Assembly (NCBI RefSeq): GCF_022695595.1
Contig: NZ_CP074380.1
Coordinates: forward strand, 3,794,001-3,858,000
Length of the DNA: 64,000 bases
Origin: Streptomyces sp. MST-110588
Lineage (GTDB): Bacteria > Actinomycetota > Actinomycetes > Streptomycetales > Streptomycetaceae
Direction of reading: 5' to 3'
Translations under genes and position numbers: made by a program
The notes under the pieces: generated by a model
Told to the model about the DNA's origin: nothing
Database searches by the model: none
Seen by the model: only the letters and a program-made list of their open reading frames with translations
Shown: positions 16,776 through 28,061 of the stretch, in pieces
Layout of the letters: each line of letters starts with the position of its first letter
Numbering within the stretch: the first letter of the stretch is position 1

Positions 16776-18284
16776 CTAGTACGAGAAGGCCATCGGCCGG
16801 TCGGCGTTCTGCTTGTCGCCGCCGATCCGGGTGGGCGGGTTGAGGTCGGAGTCCGTCAGTTCCTGGGGTCCGGCCTTGACGTACTTCACGAGCAGCCGGA
16901 CCTCGATCACGGCGAGCACCGCGTACAGCAGGGTGAAGGCGATCATCGAGGTGAGCACCTCGCCCTGAGAGACGCTCGGTGAGACCGCCGCGGAGGTCTT
17001 CAGGACGCCGTAGACGGCCCAGGGCTGGCGGCCCGTCTCGGTGAAGATCCAGCCCCAGGAGTTGGCGATGAGCGGGAATCCCAGGGTGAGGAAGGCCAGT
17101 GACCAGTAGCCCTTGCTCAGCTTCGCGCCCAGCACCTTGTTCCTGGTCAGCGCGAGGTTCGGAGGCTCCTCGTCGCCCGTACGCAGGGCCGGCGCGAGCC
17201 AGAGCTTCTTGCGGGTCAGCCACAGTCCGATGACACCGACGCCGAAGGAGGCCATGCCGAAGCCGATCATCCAGCGGAAGCCCCAGTAGGCGACGGGGAT
17301 GTTCGGCCGGTAGTCGCCCGGCCCGAACCGCTGCTGCTCGGCCTTGTTGACGTCGTTGATGCCGGGGACCGGCGAGCTGAAGTCGTTGTGGGCGAGGAAG
17401 GAGAGCAGACCGGGTATCTCCACAGCGACCTTGTTGTGGCCCTTGTCGACGTCTCCGTAGGCGAAGACCGAGAACGGCGCCGGCTCCTCCTTGTCCCACA
17501 GCGCCTCGGCCGCGGCCATCTTCATCGGCTGCTGCTTGAACATGACCTTGCCGAGCGAGTCGCCGCTGATGGCGGTGAGGGCGCCCGCGATGACCAGGGT
17601 GACCAGGCCGAGCCGCAGCGAGGTCCGCATGACCCTGACGTGCTTCTTGCGCATCAGGTGGAAGGCGGAGATGCCGACCATGAACGCGGCGCCGGTCAGG
17701 AAGGCGGCGGTCAGGGTGTGGAAGACGACGACCAGGGTGGTGTCCTGGGTGAGCACCTTCCAGAAGTCGGTCAGTTCCGCGCGCCCGTTGGCCGCGTTGT
17801 ACTTGTAGCTGACCGGGTGCTGCATCCAGGAGTTCGCCGCGAGGATGAAGTACGACGAGAGGATCGTGCCGATCGACACCATCCACATGCAGAAGCAGTG
17901 GATCTTCTTGGGCAGCTTGTCCCAGCCGAAGATCCACAGGCCGATGAAGGTGGACTCGAAGAAGAACGCGATGAGCGCCTCGAACGCGAGCGGCGCGCCG
18001 AAGACGTCACCGACGAAGCGCGAGTAGTCCGACCAGTTCATGCCGAACTGGAATTCCTGGACGATGCCCGTGACCACACCCATCGCGATGTTGATCAGGA
18101 AGAGCTTGCCCCAGAACTTGGTGGCCCTGAGGTACTTCTCGTTCCCCGTTCGCACCCAGGCGGTCTCCAGTCCGGCCACCAGCGCGGCGAGCGAGATCGT
18201 CAGGGGGACGAAGAGGAAGTGGTAGACGGTCGTGATGCCGAATTGCCATCGCGCCAGGGTCTCCGGCGCCAGGGCCAGTTCCAC
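16776..18284 (-). CDS. cydA: Cytochrome bd oxidase subunit I
   Basis: 502 residues. CydA binds haems b558, b595 and d and oxidises quinol. Visible features are the early haem ligand His22 in VYHFLFVPLT, the conserved glutamates in EALIAFFFESTF near residue 105, and the WMQHPVSY block after helix 4. The Q-loop is of the short type common in Gram-positive bacteria. It is first in the cydA-cydB-cydDC order. A Rex-type operator lies 77-94 bp upstream of the start, so expression should rise when the NADH/NAD ratio rises as oxygen falls. Confidence 0.97.
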   Translation of the reverse strand: MELALAPETLARWQFGITTVYHFLFVPLTISLAALVAGLETAWVRTGNEKYLRATKFWGKLFLINIAMGVVTGIVQEFQFGMNWSDYSRFVGDVFGAPLAFEALIAFFFESTFIGLWIFGWDKLPKKIHCFCMWMVSIGTILSSYFILAANSWMQHPVSYKYNAANGRAELTDFWKVLTQDTTLVVVFHTLTAAFLTGAAFMVGISAFHLMRKKHVRVMRTSLRLGLVTLVIAGALTAISGDSLGKVMFKQQPMKMAAAEALWDKEEPAPFSVFAYGDVDKGHNKVAVEIPGLLSFLAHNDFSSPVPGINDVNKAEQQRFGPGDYRPNIPVAYWGFRWMIGFGMASFGVGVIGLWLTRKKLWLAPALRTGDEEPPNLALTRNKVLGAKLSKGYWSLAFLTLGFPLIANSWGWIFTETGRQPWAVYGVLKTSAAVSPSVSQGEVLTSMIAFTLLYAVLAVIEVRLLVKYVKAGPQELTDSDLNPPTRIGGDKQNADRPMAFSY

Positions 18285-18360
18285 GGTGTCTCCTTACGTC
18301 GCCAATGAGCTGCACCGTTCGCCCTCTTTCACCCCATAGAAATGGGACATAAGGGAGCGC

Positions 18361-18378
18361 TTGTGAACGCGTTCACAT
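18361..18378. promoter_or_regulatory. Rex operator upstream of cydA
   Basis: TTGTGAACGCGTTCACAT matches the Rex consensus TTGTGAA-N4-TTCACAA at 17 of 18 positions. A further half site, TTCACAAGC, follows at 18378-18386. Rex is the NAD/NADH-sensing repressor of the S. coelicolor cyd operon, and the position upstream of cydA is as expected. Confidence 0.9.
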
Positions 18379-18537
18379 TCACAAGCAATTATGACGCACC
18401 CCTTTCCGGCCAATCCCACGGGGGGTAGGTGACCGCCGTCACGCGCAAGAGCCGGGTGGGGTGGCCATTCGGCCCCTACCCGCAGGGGTGCCAGAACCTG
18501 TACAAAACCTCACATATGCGGATACGGGCAACAAAAA

Positions 18538-18570
18538 GCCGGACCGGCAACCCGCTCACGCGGCTCCGGC
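18538..18570 (-). terminator. Probable intrinsic terminator of the cydA-opposed spacer
   Basis: On the minus strand a GC hairpin (GCCGGAGCC pairing with GGTCCGGC, one bulge) is followed by TTTTTG. It lies just downstream of the aminotransferase gene that ends at 18598 and before the cydA promoter region. Its T-tract orientation fits termination of minus-strand transcripts. Confidence 0.6.
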
Positions 18571-18597
18571 CCGGCCCTGCTCGTCTATCCCGGCCCC

Positions 18598-19677
18598 TCA
18601 CATCTCCTTGCGGAACTCCTCGGCGGCCTTGAGGAACAGGTCCATCGCCTCACTCTCGCCGATCGTCACCCGTACCCCCTCGCCCGGGAACGGCCGGACG
18701 ACCACGCCCGCCTGCTCACACGCCGAAGCGAACGCCACCGTACGCTCCCCCAGCCGCAGCCACACGAAGTTCGCGTGCGTCTCGGGCACCGTCCACCCCT
18801 GCGCGACCAGCGCCCGGAACACCCGGTCCCGCTCGGTGACCAGCGCGTCCACCCGCTCCATCAGCGCCTTGGAGCTGCGCAGCGAAGCCACCGCGGCCTC
18901 CTGGGCGAGCTGGCTCACCCCGAAGGGCACCGCCGTCTTGCGCAGCGCCGCCGCCACCGGCTCGTGCGCCACCGCGAAGCCGATCCGCAGGCCCGCCAGT
19001 CCGTACGCCTTGGAGAAAGTGCGCAGCACACACACATTGGGCCGGTCCCGGTAGAGCTCGATGCCGTCCGGCACATCGGCGTCCCGGTTGAACTCCCGGT
19101 ACGCCTCGTCCAGGACCACCAGCACGTCCGCGGGCACCCGGTCCAGGAAGGACTCCAGCTCGGCCCGGCGCACGACCGTACCGGTGGGGTTGTTGGGGTT
19201 GCAGACGAAGATCAGACGGGTCCGGTCGGTGACCGCCGCGAGCATCCCCTCCAGGTCGTGCACCTCGTCGGAGGTCAGCGGCACCTGCACGGGCGTCGCG
19301 CCCGAGACCTGGGTGATGATCGGGTACGCCTCGAACGAGCGCCACGCGTAAATCACTTCGTCGCCCGGTCCGGCCGTGGCCTGCACGAGCTGCTGGGCCA
19401 CCCCCACCGACCCGGTCCCGGTCGCCAGATCCGTGACGGGTACCGAGAAGTGGTCCGACAGCTCCGCCATCAGGCCCGCGCAGGCCATGTCCGGGTAGCG
19501 GTTGAAGGCCCCGGCCGCGGCGACCGCGCTCTCCAGGACGCCCGGCAGCGGCGGGTAGGGGTTCTCGTTGGAGGACAGCTTGTACGTGACGGGGCCGCCC
19601 TCCGCGGCCGGCCTGCCCGGCTTGTACGTGGGGATGCCGTCCAGCACAGCACGCAGCTTCGGGGTCTTCTCGCTCAC
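18598..19677 (-). CDS. Histidinol-phosphate/aromatic aminotransferase (PLP fold type I)
   Basis: 359 residues from a GTG at 19677, chosen for the GGAGG ribosome site 8 bp before it and because the family starts at [20 protein letters not shown] motifs are complete: [38 protein letters not shown] and the Schiff-base Lys223 in [15 protein letters not shown]. The family includes HisC and the aromatic transaminase PatA, which cannot be separated safely here. As the gene lies outside a his operon, a role in phenylalanine or tyrosine biosynthesis is as likely as one in histidine. A terminator-like hairpin follows the stop. Confidence 0.92.
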   Translation of the reverse strand: MSEKTPKLRAVLDGIPTYKPGRPAAEGGPVTYKLSSNENPYPPLPGVLESAVAAAGAFNRYPDMACAGLMAELSDHFSVPVTDLATGTGSVGVAQQLVQATAGPGDEVIYAWRSFEAYPIITQVSGATPVQVPLTSDEVHDLEGMLAAVTDRTRLIFVCNPNNPTGTVVRRAELESFLDRVPADVLVVLDEAYREFNRDADVPDGIELYRDRPNVCVLRTFSKAYGLAGLRIGFAVAHEPVAAALRKTAVPFGVSQLAQEAAVASLRSSKALMERVDALVTERDRVFRALVAQGWTVPETHANFVWLRLGERTVAFASACEQAGVVVRPFPGEGVRVTIGESEAMDLFLKAAEEFRKEM

Positions 19678-20118
19678 CGCAGGTCCTCCTCGACCGTCCC
19701 GTACGTCTCCAATACTGCACACCTTATGAGGATTGGACCGCCAGGCGTAGAGCCTGCGGCGGGCTTTCGCACCGGCTGCCGGCGCGGCCTTCGAAGGGGC
19801 TGCCGACAGGGTCCCCGGCGAGGGGCGCCGAGGGAACCGCCCCCGCGCGCATCCCCAGGGGGGCGCTCCCCGCCATGTCGTGCGCCGGTGGCTCACCCCG
19901 TGGCGCGCATCCCTCGTGAAGGTGACATGAGACCTCTTCGAGACCTGTACCAATCGCCAGGCGGAACCCGTCGGACAGGGAACAGACTCCCGACAGCAAA
20001 GCCAACTTCCTTTGTTTCAGAGGGCATTTGGCGGATGTTGGCATGCAGAAACGTGCCTTTCCACAGTTTCCCGCATCGACCCGCGGAGGGACCGGCCGAG
20101 CCCTACTATCGGCTCGCC
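19678..20118. promoter_or_regulatory. Divergent promoter region between aminotransferase and LacI regulator
   Basis: 441 bp without a supported gene. The right part (19920-20075) is less GC-rich than its surroundings. A partial dyad GAAACGTG-N6-CACAGTTTC with one bulged base lies at about 20047-20069, 50 bp before the LacI-type gene, and could be its operator. No RNA gene was recognised. Confidence 0.45.
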
Positions 20119-21219
20119 ATGACAGCAGCAGGGAAGCACCAGGTGAGCCGGTCGACCGGTCGCCGGCTGGGGCGGGCAGGCATCCGGGACGTGGCCGCCG
20201 CAGCCGGGGTATCCATCACGACTGTCTCCGACGCGCTCAACGGCAAGGGCCGGCTTCCGGATGCCACCCGTCGCCACGTCCGCGAGGTCGCCGACCGGTT
20301 GGGCTACCGCCCCTCCGCCGCCGCCCGCACCCTCCGTACCGGCAAGTCGGGCCTCATCGGCCTGACCGTGACCACGTATGGGGATGAACCTTTCACCTTC
20401 ACCGAATTCGCGTACTTCGCCGAGATGGCCAGAGCCGCCACCTCCGCCGCCCTGGCCCGCGGCTATGCGCTGGTCATCCTCCCCGCGACCTCCCGCCACG
20501 ACGTCTGGTCCAACGTCGCCCTCGACGGCACCGTCGTCATCGACCCGGCCGACGGCGACCCCGTCGTCACCGAGCTGGTACGGCACGGCATCCCCGTCGT
20601 CTCCGACGGCCGCCCCGGCGGCGCCCTCCCCGTCACCGGCTGGGTCGACAACGATCACGAGGCGGCCGTCCTCGGCCTCCTGGACCACCTCGCCGACGCC
20701 GGAGCCCGCCGTATCGGGCTGCTCACCGGCACCACCACGGACACCTACACCCGGCTGTCCACCACCGCCTACCTGCGGTGGTGCGAGCGGATGGGCCAGG
20801 ACCCGGTGTACGAGTCCTACCCCGCCCACGACCCGTGCGCGGGCGCCGTCGCCGCCGACCGCCTGCTGGCCCGTCCGGACCGTCCGGACGCCGTCTACGG
20901 CCTCTTCGACCCCAACGGCACCGACCTGCTGGCCGCCGCCCGGCGCTACGGCCTGCGGGTTCCCGACGACCTCCTGCTGGTCTGCTGCAGCGAGTCCACC
21001 GTCTACGCCACCACCGAACCGCCCATCACCACCCTCTCCCTCAAGCCCCGCCGCATCGGCACCGCCGTCGTCCAGCTCCTCATCGACGCCATCGAAGGCC
21101 TGGACAGCGGGCGGCAGGTCGAACAGGTGATACCGACCGACCTGATCGTGCGGACCTCCTCACAGCGCAGATCGCCCCGTACGACCGTCAGCCCTCCGCG
21201 CGGACCGTCCGCCCCCTGA
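20119..21219 (+). CDS. LacI-family transcriptional regulator
   Basis: 366 residues from the ATG at 20119; the frame is open far upstream, antisense to the aminotransferase, but the domain starts here. The helix-turn-helix and hinge are clear: IRDVAAAAGVSITTVSDALNGKGRLPDATRRHV, then YRPSAAARTLRTGKSGLIG, at about residues 21-75. The effector domain is a periplasmic-binding-protein fold ending in TTLSLKPRRIGTAVVQLLI, typical of the family. The ligand is unknown; no sugar transport operon is adjacent. The very short leader and possible upstream dyad suggest self-control (inference). Confidence 0.92.
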   Translation: MTAAGKHQVSRSTGRRLGRAGIRDVAAAAGVSITTVSDALNGKGRLPDATRRHVREVADRLGYRPSAAARTLRTGKSGLIGLTVTTYGDEPFTFTEFAYFAEMARAATSAALARGYALVILPATSRHDVWSNVALDGTVVIDPADGDPVVTELVRHGIPVVSDGRPGGALPVTGWVDNDHEAAVLGLLDHLADAGARRIGLLTGTTTDTYTRLSTTAYLRWCERMGQDPVYESYPAHDPCAGAVAADRLLARPDRPDAVYGLFDPNGTDLLAAARRYGLRVPDDLLLVCCSESTVYATTEPPITTLSLKPRRIGTAVVQLLIDAIEGLDSGRQVEQVIPTDLIVRTSSQRRSPRTTVSPPRGPSAP

Positions 21220-21494
21220 CGAGTCACTTCCCCGGCGATGCGTACGTCATACGAGGGCGCCCGGGCGGCAGGCCGACGGCGCTCGCCGTCGGCCGGGCCC
21301 GCTTCCCGCATGGAGAAAAACAGGGTGATCCAGGGATAAAACAGCAGCGAACGCCGGTCACCGGCCGATTGACCACCCCCGGGTGCGTCACAACCCGCGA
21401 GCGGCGTTCCTATGATGGGGCGCACGACACCACGGACCGCCGTCGACCAGGCAAGGTCCGCGAGGTGCACGGCGGCGCGATGGTGGAGGGGTCG

Positions 21495-22655
21495 ATGACT
21501 CAGGGGGCCGGTCAAGGACCCATGGTGTGGACCATGGGGGCACAATCCGAGGCTGTGCCCGAACGTCCCGGGCCGCCTTCCGGCCCGCCTCCCATGCCAC
21601 TGGCGCCACCCCCGCCCGTACCCCCTGCCGCGGTGCCCTCCGAGCTGCCCGACGGTTACACCCCCACCGCCCGTGACCTGCCGGTCATCGGCGCCGGCGG
21701 CGGGAGCCGTATGGACACCCACCGCACGGACGTCAACCGTACGGACACCCTCATCGACCACCCGGCCGTCGACCACCCGACCGTCGACCTGTCCGCCGTA
21801 CCCGAAAGCGCCCTGCCCGCCCCCCAGACACCCGAGGGGCCGGGCCCGCTGTACGTGGTCGGCGACGTCCACGGCTATTACGACGAGCTGCGCCAGGCGC
21901 TGGCCGCCGAGGGCCTGATCGACGCCGACGGCAAATGGGCCGCGGGCAACACCCGCCTGTGGTTCCTCGGCGATTTCACCGACCGCGGCCCGGACGGCAT
22001 CGGCGTCATCGACCTCGTCATGCAGCTCTCCGCCGAGGCCGCGGCGGCCGGCGGCTACTGCAAGGCGCTCATGGGCAACCACGAGCTGCTGCTGCTCGGT
22101 GCCAAGCGCTTCGGCGACACCCCTGTCAGCTCCGGCGCCGGCACCGCGTCCTTCCAGGCCGCCTGGCTGCTCAACGGCGGCCAGAAGAGCGACATGGACC
22201 GCCTCCAGGACCACCACCTCCAGTGGATGGCCCGCCTGGACGCCGTGATGGAGGAGGACGGACACCTGCTCCTGCACTCCGACACCACCGCCTACCTCGA
22301 ATACGGCGAGACGATCGAGGACGTCAACGACACCATCCACGAAGTACTCACCCGCAGCGACGCCGACGAAGTCTGGGACCTGTTCCGCAAGTTCACCAAA
22401 CGTTTCGCCTTCCGCGACGAGGCGGGCCCGCAGGCGGTGCACGAACTCCTGGACGCTTACGGCGGCGAACGCGTGGTGCACGGCCACAGTCCCATCCCGT
22501 ACCTGCTCGGCGAGGTCGGCACGGAGGACGGCGAAGGGGAAGGCATCGCCGTGGAGGGACCGCACGTCTACGCGGACGGGCTGGCCATCGCCATGGACGG
22601 CGGTGTCACGATGGCCGGAAAGCTACTGGTCGTGCAACTGCCCCTGACTGGCTGA
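21495..22655 (+). CDS. Calcineurin-like metallophosphoesterase with Pro-rich N-terminus
   Basis: 386 residues. The ATG at 21495 follows a GGAGGGG ribosome site; an ATG at 21480 is the alternative. Residues 1-115 are Pro-, Thr- and Asp-rich and probably disordered. The catalytic domain starts at about 120 with the metal motifs GDVHG, GDFTDRG, GNHE and, near the C-terminus, VHGHSPIPY. These bind two metal ions and define the PPP-like phosphatases, including bis-tetraphosphatase and serine/threonine phosphatase relatives. The substrate cannot be told. There is no signal peptide, so it should be cytoplasmic. The 275-bp leader upstream holds no other gene. Confidence 0.92.
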   Translation: MTQGAGQGPMVWTMGAQSEAVPERPGPPSGPPPMPLAPPPPVPPAAVPSELPDGYTPTARDLPVIGAGGGSRMDTHRTDVNRTDTLIDHPAVDHPTVDLSAVPESALPAPQTPEGPGPLYVVGDVHGYYDELRQALAAEGLIDADGKWAAGNTRLWFLGDFTDRGPDGIGVIDLVMQLSAEAAAAGGYCKALMGNHELLLLGAKRFGDTPVSSGAGTASFQAAWLLNGGQKSDMDRLQDHHLQWMARLDAVMEEDGHLLLHSDTTAYLEYGETIEDVNDTIHEVLTRSDADEVWDLFRKFTKRFAFRDEAGPQAVHELLDAYGGERVVHGHSPIPYLLGEVGTEDGEGEGIAVEGPHVYADGLAIAMDGGVTMAGKLLVVQLPLTG

Positions 22656-22870
22656 CCGTTGACCGGGCAGGGTTACGCAAGGTCGGCGGTCGGCTGATCG
22701 GAGGAGAAAGCGGGTCAAACCCGGTCGCGGCCGGGCTCTATTTCGGGAAACACCCTGTCACCCCGTGCCGGGGGCGCTCTACCATCGGTCTTATCCGTAG
22801 CAGGCTCTCCTCCGTTTCCGCCCACTGCCCGGCCACAGCCGGCCTGTACGGCCCTACGGAGCATCGGGGG

Positions 22871-23866
22871 ATGCACATGAACAGCGCTCCGCACCTGCTG
22901 AACGAGGACCGCGCGGAATTCGCGCGGATCCTCGACGAGGCGCTGCGTACCGCGAATTACCGACCGGAGCAGGGCTCCGCGGCGGGAAAGCACCTCAACA
23001 CCGAGCAGTTGCGCACCATGGCGCTCAGCGCCACGACCGCCATCGCCGCATGCGCGACGGCCGAGTACCAGCACTACGTCAAGCTGCGTGAAGAACTGCG
23101 CGCACCGGCGCCCGCCCCTTCCGCCGTCACCGCGAACGGTGGCACCAACGGGGCGCCGGGCACGTCCTCGTCGTCCGGCGGCACCGGCCCGGCCGAAGCC
23201 GTGGGTTCCGTGGGTGAGGTCACGCAGTCCTCGGGAGCGGGCCTGGCCGCCATGATCACGGTCCTGGCCCCGGTCCTGGCGGCGATCGCCGCCGTTCTCT
23301 TCCTTCTCGTCGGGTACGTGCTGCGTACCCTCGGCCCCGACCGGTCCGCCGCCCAGCCCATGATCAGCGTCGGCTGGGTGTTCGCGGCCCTGGCCGTCGC
23401 GGGTTTCCTCGTGGCCATGACGGGACTGATCGTCACGGCACTGCGCAACGGCTCGACCTCCACGCCGGCCAAACGCCGGGGCAGCCTGGCCCGCGAGGTG
23501 GACCTCGCCCGGGACGCGTGGCGGCAGGCGCTCCTGGAACGCGGTCTGCTGCCGTTCCTGCGCGAGGCACTGGCCGATCCGCCGTCGTCCGGGGCATCCG
23601 GAACATCCGGGTCGTCCGGGTCCGGGACACCTGGACCGTCCGGGGCGCCCGGCTCGTCCAGCTCGTCCGGGAAGACGAATCATGATTCGTCCCGGTACGT
23701 CCCACAGCGTGGCAGCGACGGCGAGAGCCGCATCTCGCCCCTGGGCTATACGCGTCCCAACTTCACCAGCCCGGACGGCGGACCGCCCGCCGGGCCCCGG
23801 CCCCACTTCACCAGCCCGGGGTTCACCAGTCCCGACTACGGCGGTCCGGACCACCAGCCCGAGTAG
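22871..23866 (+). CDS. Streptomyces-type membrane protein of unknown function
   Basis: 331 residues from the ATG at 22871; an ATG two codons later (22877) is possible. Residues 1-85 are soluble and helical (LLNEDRAEFARILDEALRTANY). A Gly/Ser/Thr linker leads to two membrane segments at about 122-148 and 160-182. A second soluble part contains SLAREVDLARDAWRQALLERGLLPFLREAL, typical of a family of paired-helix proteins common in Streptomyces. The tail has GxSG/GTSG repeats and then NFTSPDGGP/HFTSPGFTSPDYGG repeats. I do not recognise a function. The gene follows the phosphoesterase after 215 bp and is probably separately transcribed. Confidence 0.82.
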   Translation: MHMNSAPHLLNEDRAEFARILDEALRTANYRPEQGSAAGKHLNTEQLRTMALSATTAIAACATAEYQHYVKLREELRAPAPAPSAVTANGGTNGAPGTSSSSGGTGPAEAVGSVGEVTQSSGAGLAAMITVLAPVLAAIAAVLFLLVGYVLRTLGPDRSAAQPMISVGWVFAALAVAGFLVAMTGLIVTALRNGSTSTPAKRRGSLAREVDLARDAWRQALLERGLLPFLREALADPPSSGASGTSGSSGSGTPGPSGAPGSSSSSGKTNHDSSRYVPQRGSDGESRISPLGYTRPNFTSPDGGPPAGPRPHFTSPGFTSPDYGGPDHQPE

Positions 23867-24012
23867 CGAGCGGTCCGGGCAGCGACACGGCCGGCTGTCA
23901 CAGCCGGCCGGAGAACGGATCACCGCGGGTACGGCCCCGCCCGCACCGGTGGGGCCGGCCCCTGGGTGCCGGCCCGGCCTGCCTGGCCTACCTGTGCCTG
24001 CCTGCCGTACCC

Positions 24013-24057
24013 GGTGTGTCCGGCATGCCCGGTGTGCCCGGTGTGCCCGGTGTGCCC
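24013..24057. repeat. 9-bp tandem repeat after thiC
   Basis: Five 9-bp units of the form GGTGTGCCC (variants GGTGTGTCC and GGCATGCCC) lie between the membrane-protein gene and the convergent end of thiC. No terminator is obvious in the 197-bp gap. Confidence 0.8.
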
Positions 24058-24063
24058 GCCGTC

Positions 24064-25985
<1,922 letters not shown>

Positions 25986-26071
25986 CCCGCGATTGCAAAG
26001 GTGTCACCACGGTAGCGGCCGGTATGGCGCGGTGAACAGGGGGCCCTGTCGGTTCTTGCGATGATCGGTCG

Positions 26072-27532
26072 GTGACCCGCTCCGAGTCCCACACACATGC
26101 ACACGCGCACGGACACGGGCCCGCCGCGCCCGTGTCCCGGCACCTCCGCAAGGTCATCGCAGCAGTGCTGATTCCCTTCGCCGCCGCCGTTGTGGCCGGG
26201 CTGGTCGTGCTGTGGCCGGGCGGGCCTCCCGGCCACCGGCCGTCCGGGGTCGGCTTCGACCAGCCCACCGAGCAGGCGGAGGTGGTACGGGTGGACAAGG
26301 TCGACTGCGCGGACGTCAACGCGGGGCCGGGGACCGGGAGCGGATCGGGGCCGGGGTCCGGGGGCGGCGGGGACGGGCCGCCGCAGGTGGGGCCGGGGCC
26401 GGGGCCCGGAGCGGGCGCCACGCCGGGGAGCAGCCCCTGCGAGCGGGCCACGGTCGAGGTCACCACCGGCCGGGACAAGGGCCGCACCTTTCAGACGGTG
26501 GTGACGCCCGACGCCACCCGCCGCTACACGGCCGGGCAGCGCGTGGTGGTCGCCTACTCCCCCAAAGCCCCCCGGGACCTCCAGTACTCCGTCACCGACG
26601 TGGACCGGACACCACCCATGTGGGTGCTTGCCTCGATCTTCGCCGGCGCGGTGGTCGTCGTCGGCCGGCTGCGCGGCGTACTGGCGCTGGTGGCGCTGGT
26701 CACCGGCTTCGGCGTACTGACGCTGTTCATCCTCCCGGCCATCCTCCAGGGGTCCGATCCGCTGGCGGTGGCGGTGGTCGGCGGCAGCGCGATCATGCTC
26801 ATCGCGCTCTATATGTGCCATGGGCTGACGGCCCGTACGTCCGTGGCGGTCCTGGGCACCCTCGCCTCGCTGCTGCTGATCGGCCTGCTCGGCTCGTGGT
26901 TCATCGACTGGGCGCACCTGACCGGCAACACCGACGACCAGACCGGTCTGGTGCACGGTCTCTACCCGGACATCGAGGTCCGCGGCCTGCTGCTGGCGGG
27001 CATCATCATCGGCTCGCTGGGGGTGCTGGACGATGTGACGGTCACGCAGACGGCCGCCGTGTGGGAGCTGAAGGAGGCGGATCCGTCGGCGAGCCGGCGC
27101 ACCTTGTACCGGTCGGCGATGCGCATCGGACGGGACCACATCGCCTCGGTGGTCAACACGCTGGTGCTCGCCTACGCGGGTGCGGCGCTGCCGCTGCTCC
27201 TGCTGTTCTCCATCGCACACAGCAGCGTCGGTACGGTCGCCACCAGCGAGGTGGTCGCCGAGGAGATCGTGCGTACTTTGGTGGGCAGCGTCGGGCTGGT
27301 GGCGTCGGTGCCCCTGACGACGCTGCTCGCGGCACTGGTCGTCGCCACGGACCGCGCGGACACGGACGGCGGGCGCACCAACCGCAGGGGTACGGGCAAC
27401 GGGGGCGCACGGCACGGAGAGTGGCAACGCGGGGCCGGGGAGCGCCGAAGCACGCTGCGCGTCGTCGGCACACAGCGGGGCGGCACGGAACGTACCCGGC
27501 ACGGAGCGCGCGGCCGACGCCGCAAACACTGA
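26072..27532 (+). CDS. YibE/F-family membrane protein
   Basis: 486 residues from a GTG at 26072. The N-terminus is His-rich (HTHAHAHGHG), followed by a membrane anchor at about 28-48. A Gly/Pro-rich stretch comes next, then a small extracytoplasmic domain (YTAGQRVVVAYSP). From about 185 there are seven or eight membrane segments with the YibE/F pattern, including YMCHGLTARTSVAVLGTLASLLL and the block GVLDDVTVTQ. The C-terminal 70 residues are basic and disordered. The function of the family is unknown; the histidine cluster could bind metal, but this is inference. The gene is divergent from thiC across the riboswitch region. Confidence 0.88.
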   Translation: MTRSESHTHAHAHGHGPAAPVSRHLRKVIAAVLIPFAAAVVAGLVVLWPGGPPGHRPSGVGFDQPTEQAEVVRVDKVDCADVNAGPGTGSGSGPGSGGGGDGPPQVGPGPGPGAGATPGSSPCERATVEVTTGRDKGRTFQTVVTPDATRRYTAGQRVVVAYSPKAPRDLQYSVTDVDRTPPMWVLASIFAGAVVVVGRLRGVLALVALVTGFGVLTLFILPAILQGSDPLAVAVVGGSAIMLIALYMCHGLTARTSVAVLGTLASLLLIGLLGSWFIDWAHLTGNTDDQTGLVHGLYPDIEVRGLLLAGIIIGSLGVLDDVTVTQTAAVWELKEADPSASRRTLYRSAMRIGRDHIASVVNTLVLAYAGAALPLLLLFSIAHSSVGTVATSEVVAEEIVRTLVGSVGLVASVPLTTLLAALVVATDRADTDGGRTNRRGTGNGGARHGEWQRGAGERRSTLRVVGTQRGGTERTRHGARGRRRKH

Positions 27533-27635
27533 CCGCCGCCGTTGCGTTGGACCAGCCGCGGACCACGGCGGGCCTGCTGCGCACCCGTCGCGTAGGTGTT
27601 GCGGACCATTGCGCACCTGCTGCGGTCCGCCCTCC

Positions 27636-28061
27636 TCACCCCGTCTGCTGGGCCTCCGTAAGGATGCGGTCCAGCGCCGTGTCGAGCGTGTCGCACACCT
27701 CCTCCTCCCCCATGGGTACGACGCGGTCCGTACGGTCCAGGAAGGCCACCAGGGGCGCGGCACCGGCACGGAACAGCGCGGTGTCGTGCCCGACCCGCAG
27801 GCTGATGAAGACGTCGCCGAGCCGCTCGGGCGAGACCGGCTCGATGCGCACATCCCCGGCCCCGGCGGGTCCGCTCAGCCCGTCCAGCAGCAGCTCCCGG
27901 CCGAACGTCCAGGTCACCGGCGCATCACCGGGCAGGTCGAAGGTGAGGCGGATCGCGTAGGGGTCGGCGCCGGTGAACGCCAGCTCCACCGGGATCCGGA
28001 AGGTGAGTTCCTCGGACACGAGGAAACTCATGGTCACTTCTGCCTGAACCGTGTCGGTCAT
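27636..28061 (-). CDS. ssgA: Sporulation and cell-division activator SsgA (SALP family)
   Basis: 141 residues from the ATG at 28061. An ATG at 28094 has a better ribosome site (GAGGGG) and would add 11 residues. The blocks QAEVTMSFLVSEEL, FRIPVELAF, DPYAIRLTFDLPGDAPVTW, FGRELLLDGL and LVAFLDRTDRVVPMGEE match SsgA of S. coelicolor closely as I remember it, and the position next to thiC is the same. SsgA stimulates septum formation and hyphal branching through SsgB and FtsZ. The IclR-type activator gene ssgR, which normally lies just upstream, is absent here. Confidence 0.9.
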   Translation of the reverse strand: MTDTVQAEVTMSFLVSEELTFRIPVELAFTGADPYAIRLTFDLPGDAPVTWTFGRELLLDGLSGPAGAGDVRIEPVSPERLGDVFISLRVGHDTALFRAGAAPLVAFLDRTDRVVPMGEEEVCDTLDTALDRILTEAQQTG

